64,000 nt of DNA from Phalacrocorax aristotelis (Eukaryota; Chordata; Aves; Suliformes; Phalacrocoracidae). The stretch is taken from positions 58,821,766 through 58,885,765 of the forward strand of contig NC_134279.1 in NCBI RefSeq assembly GCF_949628215.1. Reading direction: 5' to 3'. The notes under the pieces are model-generated. The model searched no databases, was not told where the DNA came from, and saw nothing but the letters and a program-made list of their open reading frames with translations. Both the position numbers and the translations under genes were made by a program. Each line of letters begins with the position of its first letter. Position 1 is the first letter of the stretch. Positions 13,701-24,948 of the stretch are shown here, piece by piece.

Positions 13701-14893
13701 GGAACAGGGTGTTGAATCTTTAAGAAACAATTGTTTCCTTTAAAAATTCTTGCTGAGTATTTGAATTGAACAAGCACTCTAAGAAACAAACGACTGATTA
13801 AAAGGCAAACTATATTCAGTTGCATTGATTAAAAAATGTCAGTGATTTCATTGTTACATCTTTGAGAAATAATCTGAAATCACTCCTAGATGATTGAGAG
13901 TTCAATTTGTAAAGTGGAAAGTAAATTAGGACACAGAAGCTCTGCAAAAAGGGAACAAAATTAAATCTTTCAGTCCTTCAATGTAAGAGTAATAAAGGAA
14001 TATAGAATCTGAGGTTACTCACAGAAGTAAAGCACTTCTGCTTTTGGAGCCTAATACGAAATTTTTTTTTTTCAGATTAATGGTTTGTGTAGTGAGACTA
14101 AAATGCCATCCTGATTTGGCTGAAAATACTGGGAAAGTTGTACTGAATTCAGTGAACCGCCTTAAGAAATATTTTTTAAATGGTTAAAATAACTCTTATT
14201 TTTAAAAATTATATATTTTGGGCCTTTTTAAGGGGAGCTATTGAAGGTCAGACTTAGTTAAATTAATTTTTCTAATTATTAATGAAATTAAATAAAATAT
14301 AATATTTGACTGCCCCCCCCAAATGATTTTTTACTTTATATCCCCTCCCCAGACTTTTCTCTCATAGTATTGCACATCAGCTGCTGATTAATCCCATAAC
14401 TCCAGTCACATCTGGGATTCTCTGCTCCCTACTTAAAGAAGAGAAAATATTTTTCCTCTGGGATTGGGAAGATGCAGAAATGTAAGCTCCCCTCCAGAAA
14501 CCAAGAGTGTCATCTCAGATTTATTTTGGTATATGGGAAAGCAGGATTTATCCTGTGGTATTGTTTTATTTCTATGAGCGTGATATAAAAAAGAGGCTTT
14601 CTTGTGTATGCCAGCTGGAAAGGCAGTTTCAGTGTGACTGACAAGCATGTCACCACTGTATTAAGTAACGCTGTGTAGGTGGTGGGACAGAGAGCTCCCT
14701 AGTGTCCCCAAGGCATCTGCTGGGTCCCCCGTGGCATCCCTCTGGCCCCTGCAACCACTCCAGCCGGCACTCACCCGGTGCCCTCACCCCACGCAACCTT
14801 CCTGTAGTGGACGTGTACCCACGTGTCCTCTGCTGCTTGCTGGGAAAAAAAGAAGGATGGAGAGTCATTAAAAACAACTCTGTATGACTTCAG
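7765..14893. other. Gene-less unique sequence
   Basis: No recognisable gene, RNA gene or transposon. 8060-8560 is pyrimidine-rich on the plus strand. AT-rich stretches with polyA-signal-like words occur around 11.0-11.2 and 14.16-14.31 kb, and a C8 run lies at 14313-14320. All open frames are short (about 105 codons at most) and have no family motif. Confidence 0.55.
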
Positions 14894-14971
14894 AAGCCAA
14901 CCTTTTTGACATTTATAGGGTTAAACCCAGAGATAGAGCAAAAAGGCAAACACCCCCTCAAAGATTTGAAG
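14894..14971 (+). other. Candidate exon B (78 bp, phase-symmetric, unrecognised)
   Basis: The segment is bounded by ..GACTTCAG at 14893 and a near-ideal donor GAAG|GTAAGG at 14971/14972. One frame is open through all 78 bp and enters and leaves in the same phase, so it could be skipped or included without shifting a frame. The 26-residue peptide is polar and basic (it contains VKPRDRAKRQ) and I do not recognise it. The acceptor has a poor pyrimidine tract, which is the main weakness. It could equally be a chance open stretch beside a chance donor. Confidence 0.18.
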
Positions 14972-15339
14972 GTAAGGTGACTTTCTTTACTCAAAAAACT
15001 TCCACAAATTACATGGGCAAATATATGAAACTTCATTCTCAGGCTATAAGCCAGTCTCAAGCCATTGCCCTTCTGTGGTATCCTGCCTGTTCTGTACCTG
15101 CCTGCAGGGCAGATGTGAGTTCCTGAACATTTTTCACCTTTTCTCATGCTAATGACCAGGGCACCCAGTGGACCTGATTCGGCATGGCCAGTCCAGTGCT
15201 CAGAGCTCATTCTGTTTTTTTTTTGCTTGTGCAGAGTGGCTGGATGAGAACAATTTTGACTGTTCAAAAGTCTGTGTTGACTAGCCTGTAAAATGAACTT
15301 AACGTATCATATACCTGTAGATTCACACACGCATAGTTT
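14972..15339. other. Gene-less stretch before CR1
   Basis: Unique sequence with no recognisable feature, leading into the 3' end of the minus-strand CR1 element that begins at about 15340. Confidence 0.6.
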
Positions 15340-16854
15340 CATAGAATCATAGAATCATAGTCTGGTTTAGGTTGGAAGGGACCTCTAGAGGTCATCTCGT
15401 CCAACCCCCCTGCAGTGAGCAGGGACATCTTCAACTAGATCAGGTTGCTCAGAGCCCTGTCCAGCCTGACTCTGAATGTTTCCAGGGATGGGGCATCTAC
15501 CACCTTTCTGGGCAACCTGTTGCAGTGTTTCACCACCCTCATAGTAAAAAATTTTTTTCCTTATATCCAGTCTAAATCTACCTACCTTTAGTTTGAAACC
15601 ATTACCCCTTGTTCTGTCACAACAGGCCTTGCTAAAGAGGTTGCCCCATCTTTTCTATAGTCCCCCTTTAAGTACTGGAAGGCTGCAATAAGGTCTCCCA
15701 GCAGCCTTCTCTTCTCCAGGCTGAACAAGCCCAACTTTCTCAGCCTGCCCTCATAGGAGAGGTGCTCCAGTCCTCGGATAATTTTTGTGGCCCTCTTCTG
15801 GACCCATTCCAACAGTTCCATGTCCTTCTTGTGTTGAGGGCTCCAGAGCTGAACACAGTACTCCAGGTGGGGTCTCACCAGAGCAGAGTAGAGGGCCAGA
15901 ATCACCTCCCTCTACCTGCTGGCCACATTTCTTTTGGTGCAGACCAGGATACGGTTGGCCTTCTGGGCTGACAGCACACATTGTTGGCTCATGTCCAGCT
16001 TTTCATTCACCAGTACCCCCAAGTCCTTCTCCACAGGGATGCTCTCAATCCCTTCATCCCCCAGCCTGTATTGATAGCAGGGGTTGCCCCGACCCAGGTG
16101 CAGGACCTTGCACTTTGCCTTGTTGAACCTCATAAGGTTCTCACAGGCCCGCCTCTCCAGCTTGTCTAGGTCTCTTTGGATGTCATCCTGTCCTTCTGGT
16201 GTGTCTACTGCACCACTAAGCTTGGTGTCATCTGCAAACTTGCTGAGGCCACACTTGATCCCACTATGTCATTGATGAAGATATTAAACAGTACCGGCCC
16301 CAGTATGGACCCCTGAGGGACACCACCCATCACTGGTCTCCATCTGGATATTGAGCCATTGACCACTACCCTCTGGATGCAAACATCCAGCCAGTTCCTT
16401 ATTCACTGAACAGTCCACCCATCAAATCCATATCTCTCCAGTTTAGAGAGAAGGATGCTGTGGGGGACTGTCAAAGACCTTACAGAAGTCCAGATAGATG
16501 ACACCCATATCTCTTCCCTTGTCCACTGGTGCAGCCCCTCTGTCATAGAAGGCCACTAGGTTGGTTAGGCAGGACTTGCCCTTGGTGAAGCCATGTTGGC
16601 TGCCTCGCATCACCTCTCTGTCCTCCATGTGCTTTAGCATAGCTTCTAGGAGACTCTGCTCCATGATCTTCCCCGGCACAGAGGTGAGGCTGACAGGACA
16701 GTAGTTCCCTGAGTCCCCCTTTCTACCCTTTTTAAAGATGGCCACAATGTTTCCCTTTTTCCAGTCACTAGGGACTTCACCTGACTGCCATGACTTTTCA
16801 AATATCATGGAGAGCGGCTTAGCAACTACATCAGCCAATTCCCTCGGGACTCTG
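15340..16854 (-). mobile_element. CR1 non-LTR retrotransposon, 5'-truncated
   Basis: This is a CR1 LINE on the minus strand. Its 3' end is at 15340, where the plus strand shows repeated catagaat octamers followed by the typical avian CR1 3' UTR (ggttggaagggacctctaga...). Moving right, the plus strand is antisense to the 3' half of ORF2. Similarity fades at about 16854, inside the reverse-transcriptase region, so the endonuclease part and the CR1 5' end are missing, as usual after target-primed reverse transcription that stops early. The copy is about 1.5 kb, one of the longer kinds of CR1 remnant in birds. It is inactive because it lacks the 5' half and its ORF is broken. Confidence 0.97.
15435..16852 (-). 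pseudogene. CR1 ORF2 remnant: reverse transcriptase, decayed
   Basis: This encodes part of the CR1 ORF2 protein, which copies CR1 RNA into DNA at the target site. In the minus-strand order one sees the block ending [18 protein letters not shown], then the first catalytic-Asp motif YLDF, then [12 protein letters not shown], then the FADD box at 16227-16238 with both catalytic Asp codons intact. After that come [17 protein letters not shown] and [11 protein letters not shown]. The natural stop is at 15435-15437. Damage: a two-base loss just after the YLDF motif near 16467, an in-frame TGA at 16403-16405 in the shifted frame, a TAG at 15912-15914, and a frameshift pair between about 15640 and the A7/T6 homopolymers near 15550. 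The blocks mostly share one frame, so the decay is moderate. No function is expected. Confidence 0.95.
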
Positions 16855-19459
16855 GAAAAATTCCCTCAGGACTTTTGCTACAGGAAGTACCTGCTAACTA
16901 TGCAAAGAGAGACAGCTTAAGTAAGACACCATCTAGAGCAATGCCATGCACTTTCTCTGGCACTCACAGGTTTTTACTGAGAAAAGGAATTTTAAAAAAT
17001 GGTAGTTCTACAGTGTTTGGGAGATTGGCCCAAGCTTGCACAATGCTAATGCAACCTCTGACCTATGTTAAGGCCAGGAAGCTCCTGACCTGATATGGGT
17101 GCTCAAGCAGGGAGGAGGGCACAGAAACATGTCTCCAGCCCTTGCTGGTTGAACACAATGTGAGTCCTATGGCAGATGGAACACAAAGACTAGAGATGTT
17201 GGAAGGAGCACAAATGGGGTGATTGGAAAGGGATGGATCACTGTGCCCACAAAGGCAATCCAGTTTTGGTAATCTGTAGGAGTTTATCATGACATCTTCC
17301 TGTGCCTACACTAGGTCTCTGCAGCTGCACAACCCCAAGAAGAGTCTGTACGTCACGATATGCCGTCAGTCTGCAGAACTCAGCAGAGTTTGGGTAGGAA
17401 AGCTCTCACGCGCTTTCCAGTCCTTCCTGCTTATTATTGGTTTTCCATTACTCTGCTTCTGGATGGCCCTGAAAAACCACAAGAACTTCCTTTCTTGTAG
17501 TGTTTCATCACTTTGGCCTCAAAATGAAACTAACCAAAATGAAAAACAGCCGTATCAAAAATAAATCTAGTAAGCAAATAAACAAACAAAACCAAACCTT
17601 CAGAAACTCAGTTGATTTTAATTCTGTATCTGGTTTGGCCAAACTGTGCATTCATTTTTAGCTCTTTTCTTCCCTGTTGGTTCATACATTCTTCACAAGA
17701 AGAATCACATTTGCTTTCAGTCCCTTACCAGTCTCTGATCTTCACTTCTGTTTTGCTGCTGTTCGGCAATTGCTTTGCTTCTATGCTGCTGCTTATGTTG
17801 TAAAACCACACCACTGGTGATTTATGACTTAAACTCCAAGTTTTTGGTCTGCACCTAGTAAAAAATTATGATTTTTTTTTTTTCATTTAGGATCTGGAAT
17901 ACTTTTGTCACCTAGGTTGATGCTAGCATGAAAAGTTTTTTTTTTCTAAATCCACTGAAAAGCTTTGTGGCTGTACTGCCTCATTAAACACAGTTTGTAT
18001 TTTCAGGCAGGTAAAAGGTCAGTCCTAAAAACATCACTTGAACAGAGGTGGATACGATCAATCAATAATTAACACTGTTTACCTCCAAGAAGTCCAAATT
18101 CCTGCATACAGAACACTTCTCTTGGCACATCAGGCTTGTCAGCTTCATTTTCAATTTTACCTGCCAGCAAGCGATAGAAACAAAATGAGAGCAGACATTC
18201 TGCAGTTTTTTGTGTCCTGGGTATTGTTTGTTCGTGGTACTAATTTTATAAAGTAAAGCACACAATAGGAAGTAACTAGGAGAAAGAGGGAGTTTCAGAG
18301 CAGGACTGCTGGGAAGGGCCTCTAGATGATTACTTTTAATACAGATTATTGAAAAATAAGCTGTTCTGTGCCAAAGGAAAGGTATTTGGAGGCATGAAAG
18401 AGGAGGTAAATGTCTGTATGCATGTAAAGGACAAGTGACTGGAAGCTGGGGAATCAAAGTGGGTTTATTCAAAGGAAAGGTACAGCCAGGCAAGGTTTTC
18501 CCACACTGCCTCCTGTGTTAATGCCTGCCTGATCTTAAAGAATGACCATTTCAGGTCTCCTTGGTGCTGACCCCCTCCTGAAGGGAGAAGTAGACACAGC
18601 CAAGCCAACCCTGTGGTTGTGCAGGCAGCTCTATGGGCAGATGTCTGCCAGGAGAGCTCCAGGCTGGGCCTTCCAAGCCCCGCTCAGGCAGGACCTCGGG
18701 AGGGACTTTAACCCCAGCCCAACCGTGAAGGGAGAGTGCGCTATCCTCCCATCTGCGCCATTCCTAATCTCTCACTGCTTTATGTTTTTAGCTTCTTTGT
18801 TTTCCTTGTCCTGCTGCCAGCAGGGCAGACAGTGCAGGCAGTCAAAGAGCAGCTGCCTACTGGAGCTCTGAGGTTCACATCACGCAGGCAGGACTGCTGG
18901 GGGAGAGCGAGCGAGCAAGGGGGTGAGATTAGGTGAAACATTAGCCACGTCCTCTTGGCTTTCCTCCAGAGCCTTTCAATTATTTCTTTATGTGCTGTTG
19001 GTGCTCTGCTTGTTTGGTGTTTAAAAGGTATGCTCTGAGAGGATTTCGCAATGAGCTGCCATTTTACAGTTCAAAACAGATGCAAGCTTATCACCTATGG
19101 AAATTTGTCTCCATGAACCCCTTCCTCTCCCCTCCCTTGGGGCTCACAGCAAAGCCACTCCAGGCAGATCAGTCATGAGGACTGTGTAATAGGCTAAAAA
19201 TAATGCAAGTAATAAAAGTCTGGAAGCTGTTGCTCATTTTGGGATTTGAAGATTCAAATGTCAGTCAAAACCAATGACTCTAGAAGCTGAACAATAGTAG
19301 ATAAGGGCCAAATAGTCTTCTAAGGTGATTAACATGACTTGCAATCCACTTACCTCAATGCCAGTTGCCAAACTGTGTCTCCTCAGTTACCCAGGATGCA
19401 GGGAACAGGCAAATATGAATACAGTTTTTCAGGAGCAGAGTTTCACCCTAGATCCAGAA
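16855..19459. other. Gene-less unique sequence
   Basis: No gene recognised. It has short homopolymers (T runs near 17872 and 17940), a somewhat GC-rich patch at 18590-18740, and a 143-codon minus-strand open frame at 18062-18493 without motifs. 18940-19180 looks low in repeats and moderately complex. I cannot judge conservation without an alignment. Confidence 0.55.
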
Positions 19460-19635
19460 AAATAGAGTTGGAAGGCAAAGCGAGCTGTGCCTATATCACT
19501 CCTGACAGGTGCTTGTCTAACCAGTTCTTAAAGACCGGATGGAGACTCCACCAGTGCCCCAGGCAACCTGTTCCAGTGCTTCCTCATCCTTCCCATTGGA
19601 AAGCTTCTCTTTATCCAGATGGGAGAATGGGCTAG
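19460..19635 (-). mobile_element. Old CR1 fragment
   Basis: The plus strand shows the antisense CR1 pattern agagttggaaggcaaag, then ..ggagactccaccagtgccccaggcaacctgttccagtgcttc.., then gcttctctttatccag. This is the usual order for the distal ORF2 and 3' UTR of CR1. It is heavily diverged and both ends are indistinct, with no clear terminal octamers. An old CR1 subfamily is the best reading, and the exact subfamily cannot be told by eye. Confidence 0.7.
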
Positions 19636-20480
19636 GTTCCTTATCTACCTGTCCAGCCACATAAAGGCAGAGCGGCATGTTGCAACACTACCGGTGACTT
19701 GCAGGGTGTCCTAAAGATAGTACTTCCTTTGGGTCAGGGAGGGGATGGTGAGAGGAATACTGCAATAAAGCCTGGAGTGCAAATTCAGATGGCTGAAATA
19801 CATCTGCTGCCCGGGATGAACAACAGAGAGGTCAGAGAAGTAAGTAAATGCAGGCATGAGCTTTCACAGCTTGGGTGAGCATCGTAGGATTGTATCTTAA
19901 TTTTGTGATGGGATTCGTAAGATCATTGTCAAGGGAGGCTAATGCACTGAAGATTATTCTAACGAAGCACTATCCTTTAAAAGAACAGATTTGAGTGCTC
20001 AGTGATAAAATATTTATTGTTTAATCTGGACTGTCTCTTCGACAAATTTTGTTGGCTGAACTGTTACACTAGCACTGTGTTAACACTATAAAGATGGGCA
20101 GAGCATTTTTTTTTAAATTTGTAAGGAATAGGTAATATTCTGACTAACTTCCAGGCAGTTAGCACTTTTTTTTGAGATGATTTTGCTTTTGCATCTCCTG
20201 GCAGATACCACACAAAGAGTACCTTGAGAAAAAAAATGTGCCTGCATTTTGACACATGTGAAGCTTGCCAAGAGAGGTCACTGCAGCATCCTCAGCAGAT
20301 GCATTCACAAAGGCATGAAGCAATGCACTCACAAGGGTAGTCTGAGGGGGCCACTGTCTGCCTCCTATGGTTTGGATCTTGCACAGGACATTTAACCCCA
20401 GGTGTGAAGAAAACTCAGCACTCCCCTAATCATGGGAATGACCTTAATATCATGAGGTATTTCAAAAAAGGCTATGTCCC

Positions 20481-20499
20481 TTTTTTTTTTTTTTTTTTT
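20481..20499. repeat. Poly-T run (19 T)
   Basis: A homopolymer of nineteen T residues, followed by a second short T-rich stretch (CTTTTCTT). It would be poly-A on the minus strand, but I see no retrocopy or SINE body attached to it. Confidence 0.9.
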
Positions 20500-22605
20500 C
20501 TTTTCTTGTGTGTAAAAGAGAAAAGCAGACAGTGACTGTTGCCAGTTCTTTTACACGGACAGAGTGATACCCTCTTCTGTAAGAGCTCTCTCTGGCCTCC
20601 CAAGAGTAGGAATTTTCCAGCTGGCCATCAGATTTTTAATTTCTATTTAATTTATTCTAGATCCTACCAGCCCACATCTGCTCTCTTCTCTTGCTCAACA
20701 ATTAGCTATGCAGCTTGAGCAAAAAATGCTATTAATTCCTGAATTTCCAAGCTCAGTTCTTTCACTTAAGAATTCTCGCCCATCTCTCTCCCCTTCCTGC
20801 AGTTCCTGGGTTCTTCATCCCAGGGTGGAGGAAGGCAACGCTGGAGATGTTTCACTTCCCTCACAGACATGGTGCTGAGGGATGGAGGGTGAAGGGGAAG
20901 CAGAGCACAGGATGAGCCGCTTTTCATTGACCGATATCCAGAACGAACCATCTCACATGTCTTTCTGTATAACATGGACTAAAGTGCTTCCCTGCATTCA
21001 TTCCTGTTTGAACTATTGCTTTTCTTTGAGTAAAACAGCCAAGTTTAATTAAACCATGCCTAGTGACAAAGGATCTATCCTCTGCTCTCTGTAAATTGTT
21101 CCAGCAGTTAATTTATCCTCACTGCTGACACCACATGCCTTGTTTCTAAGGCATATTGTTTAGACAGATGTGTGTGAGAGCCCACTTCCAAACTTTTGCT
21201 CCAAATACAGGTACTCCTAAACTACACCTGTATGAACCCTTCCCTTTGCTCTAGTGAAGAGCTTCAGCTTCTGGAAACTCTTGCTGTGAGACGTTTTCCA
21301 TTCCTCAGTCATCCAGTCGACTCCTTTCTGAAGCCCCTTAATATATTATCATTCTTCTTGAATTGTACACATGACGCCGGGACACTTTTAACCAGAGACC
21401 AGCTATAGACTTTGTCCATAGCATCCAGAGTTCCCAGGTTCATATGCACAAGGATTCCTCTAGCTCTTTTGTTGGAACAAACATTTTCTCCTGTTGGGTT
21501 ACCTGCCTTGATCCCTCTGCAGAGTGACTGCTTCTAAGGGCTCCATTAAACTGTAAGGATGCCCTGCAAGATTTGTCCTCTGACAAATGATGACTTTTGG
21601 CTGTGCTGAAGTTCGTATCAAAAATTGGTTGCTTCTGTGCAGTTTGCCAAGTATGTCACATTGCTCCTTATCAGGGATCTCATTTCTTCATTAATGACCA
21701 CTCCATCATTTCATGTGACTTTGGGTCTGTCCCTGCTCACAGGGCTATCCATGCATTTCACATCAGATAAAATACGCAAGAGGAGTAGGAACAAAAGATC
21801 CTCTGTCCCACCTGAGCTCCTGAACCACAAGACTGAATCTCATTTTTTAGGCTCACTTTTATTTTCGCTGCCTAGTGGAGAAAACAAGGCTGTGGAGGAG
21901 GACCTCCAGCTCATCTCTGCTGGTTAACAAGCATGTACCAAATTTGCCAGGCCTGCTCAGCCACACCTGAGGATGATGTCAGCCCAGGTAACATTGTAAT
22001 CTGTCCCACTGTTCCTGGAGGAGATAGGGAGTATTACTAGAGCTGTTCCTGTAGGGAGCCTTTCTAAATTACCACATGAAACCTCCTCATCGCGCCATAA
22101 CCCAGATTACAGAGCAGCCTCCACCCCCATCTCCCCAGCCCCTCACCACAGCAGTGCAGAAACCTTGTTTAGTGGCTGATGATGGATGAGGGTAGAGACA
22201 GCTATTTGCTTCAGGGGATGCTGCCTGCTCCTGTGTGTTGTGCCACCAGTATTGGGTCCCAAAGCTGATAAAAGTGGGTGACTGGTTATTTTGGAAGATA
22301 TTGGGCTCCTCCACAAGGTACAGGGCCCTGTCTGTGGTGATCTGCATGAAACTCAGTGCTGAGGTGTGTCCAGAGTGCACCCACTAGACTGAGCCCTTCA
22401 GGAGATCTTAATGCTGGGTTGCTGAGTCCGGGATGCCACACAGCCGTGGGCATGAAGTAGGTGGGTGCTAAGAGTTCAGCATGTATGAGATGGTGGTGAC
22501 TCTGGGCTGCACAGAAGACCAGGAAGGCTGAGGTTCAATAGTGAGGTACCACATGAGTTTGGAAAATGGCAGGCTTGGCCGCAAGTGTCTCAAACAGCTT
22601 AAACA

Positions 22606-22638
22606 CCCCCTTCCCCCCCCAACCCCCCCCCAACACCC
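22606..22638 (-). repeat. C-rich tract; G-quadruplex motif on minus strand
   Basis: The plus strand has four C tracts: C5 (22606-22610), C8 (22613-22620), C9 (22623-22631) and C3 (22636-22638). The spacers are TT, AA and AACA. On the minus strand this meets the standard intramolecular G-quadruplex pattern of four G3+ tracts with loops of 7 nt or less. The plus strand could form an i-motif. No transcript start is evident nearby. Confidence 0.8.
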
Positions 22639-24913
22639 ATATCCTTTACTGGATTTAACCATGGCGATTTTAACTGCAGACCCCATGTATTGTTTCCATC
22701 CTCACTTGGGCTCTATTTGCCCAGTTCTGCCACTGTCCGTTCCTCTTCAGCCGCTTTCCATCACTGCAACATTTTTGCTCAGAGAGGTCCTACTAGCTGA
22801 GATTTCTGCCAAAGTTTAACTGGTCATAAATGCAATGAGCCAGGTGCTGATATTATTTACTTCTGCAACCTCAACAGAGTTCCTCTGGACTTGTACTGGT
22901 GCACATGAGAACAGATACTCTCCCATTTAATTTGCCTTACTGCATATTTGCTAAGTGCTAACTGCATATTTGGCTCAGTACAGAAGGCAGAGGACAAAAA
23001 GCCTGATGCATAATAGAGTGCGGTTACCTCCCAGATGCTGCTGCCTGGGCTGTTTGCACAGAGCGCTGTAGTCACAGCAGTGGCTCCTCCCACAGTGTTC
23101 CTACACCAACTCCAAAATTACTAAGATAATTTTTTCTTTAAACACCCTGCTAACCTCTAGGTTTCTTGCTGATTTGTGTGCAATCAGATTTAAATGTCAA
23201 CACAATGTTAACATTTAACAATTATCACCAGGAACTTCTCACACCTCTTCCTTAGAAGATATAAAGAAGTCCAATGCCTACCTGTTCCTAAAGCCCTATC
23301 GCCAGTTTGAAGCAGATTTAGGTGATATGTTGAACCTCTATCAGTTATTATCACCTGCAGTAGCCCCTGGCACAGGTTTGCCCTAAAATGTGCTTTCTCT
23401 GGGAGCCTTCCAGATTTCTCCAATTGCAATCTCACGAGCCGGAGAGAGCCTGTATTGTGCAAAATAAGAAATAGAAAAAACAAAACCCGAGAGGAGAAAA
23501 AATAGCCTGAATGGTTTAATTTCTGTTTTAATTCCAAAAATACATGAGACCCCAGACATTTCCCACATACAACTCCTGTCTCTGCAGCACAAAAAGGATG
23601 TATTTTAAATGGTACTGTTAATGGAATGGTATGTTGCTACTGGATAATGGTCTGCTGTGGAGAGATAATTGTTGAGGCAAAGCTGAGGTATTTATTGAAG
23701 ATAAACACTGAGGCAAAGCCAAGATGTTTATTTTCTAAGCACTGTACTGTAATGCAGGCAAAACATATAATATCATTAGCGTTATTACTAATGCATTGGA
23801 AGCCTGAACATGCCCCATCACAAACTCTTGTTAATTCGGCAGTGGAAGAACTGGGCCCCAAATGAGAAATGCACCCAGCCTGATCCAAGTACTGCTAGAG
23901 GGCAGCTCTGTTGATTGTATCACAGGCAACACCCGAGGGTTGCCCCTCTTGGCTGGTGACTGCCCTTCTGTAGCCCCAGGAGGTGGCAGAAGTGCTGCCT
24001 GGAGACCTGACTGCTCACAGGTGAAGCGTCAGGAACATGCACATGTTTGTCTCTCAGCATTGGTGAAGTACAGGCCCATACAAGCACGTGGGCAGCGTCA
24101 AGCTGAAGCAGGGCCTGGTACCATGCGGCAATGGAGAAAGATGGGCTCTGTGTTACACCTGGGCGGTGTGTGCAGCCGCTACTGCATGTTTGGGTGTGGT
24201 GGGGCTCCTCTGGGAACATGCTGGTGCAGGTTTTCATTTGTCCATAGGAGGATGGAATCCCAGCTGGTGTTGGGTGCCCTTTTGTCCTAGCAGTATCTAC
24301 CCTGCACCTTACAGCAGTGCTGAGCAGGGTGCCAGCCTTGCTGTTCACAGAAGTCACTGGTTTTGGCATTGCCCTTGATAGATGTAGAAAGCTGAGTTAT
24401 CTCTTGTTCACCATTCTGCCCAGGGATGGGTGCAGGTCCTGAGTGTGTGAAGATATTTGAACACTTGGCTCCTACTAATTACATTGGTCATCAGGCACCT
24501 AAATACACCCATGGGCCTGGGCATAACTCACTAAACCCATTCAAAGAGGACAGCAACATCCTTGAGTGTTTTATGCATCTGAACACACTGATTTCAGATT
24601 GGCTGCAAAGTGAATATGAGCACCTACAGAAAATACCCTGTGTCAGGCTATTATACAGAGTTGAAAGACAATGAAAACTTCTTAGACTTATTCTATTTCT
24701 CAAGGCTACAACCCAGATCCTTTTAAAAAACATAATTGAAAATTAGGCCCTCACATACCTATCTTATGTGTGTGACTGATTTTCAAAGGTACTAAGCATC
24801 CAAAGTTGTGTATCAGCATCAGCTGAAGGAACAAAAACTTCCAGGATCTCCATCCCTTCAGAGAAATTCGACCATTTCCAAACAATCCAGCCTTTCCATA
24901 TACATACTGATGT

Positions 24914-24917
<4 letters not shown>

Positions 24918-24944
<27 letters not shown>
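24918..24944. repeat. Poly-A run (27 A)
   Basis: Twenty-seven consecutive A residues, the longest homopolymer in the window. The upstream sequence shows no polyadenylation signal at the right spacing and no recognisable retrocopy, so a simple length-variable homopolymer is the plainest reading. A very old or short retroposon tail is the alternative. Confidence 0.9.

Positions 24945-24948
<4 letters not shown>

Larger units (their letters stand above)
19636..24917. other. Gene-less unique sequence
   Basis: No recognisable gene. A T19 run lies at 20481-20499 and a C-rich tract at 22606-22638 (listed separately). Overlapping open frames of 142 and 149 codons on opposite strands at 23862-24369 occupy a GC-richer patch. 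They show no family motif and are probably chance products of composition. Confidence 0.55.

Noticed and set aside
15751-16275. Several plus- and minus-strand frames over 15.75-16.28 kb
   Set aside because: They lie inside the CR1 element in frames other than the ORF2 frame and have no independent support.
18290-18330. ctgggaagggcctctagatgat resembling a CR1 3' end
   Set aside because: There are no octamers and no further CR1 sequence on either side. Probably coincidence.
23862-24369. Overlapping 142- and 149-codon frames on opposite strands
   Set aside because: Both strands are open over the same GC-rich patch, the usual signature of low stop-codon density rather than coding.
24918-24944. 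A27 as the tail of a processed pseudogene
   Set aside because: No recognisable gene body, no polyadenylation signal at proper spacing and no target-site duplication could be seen.
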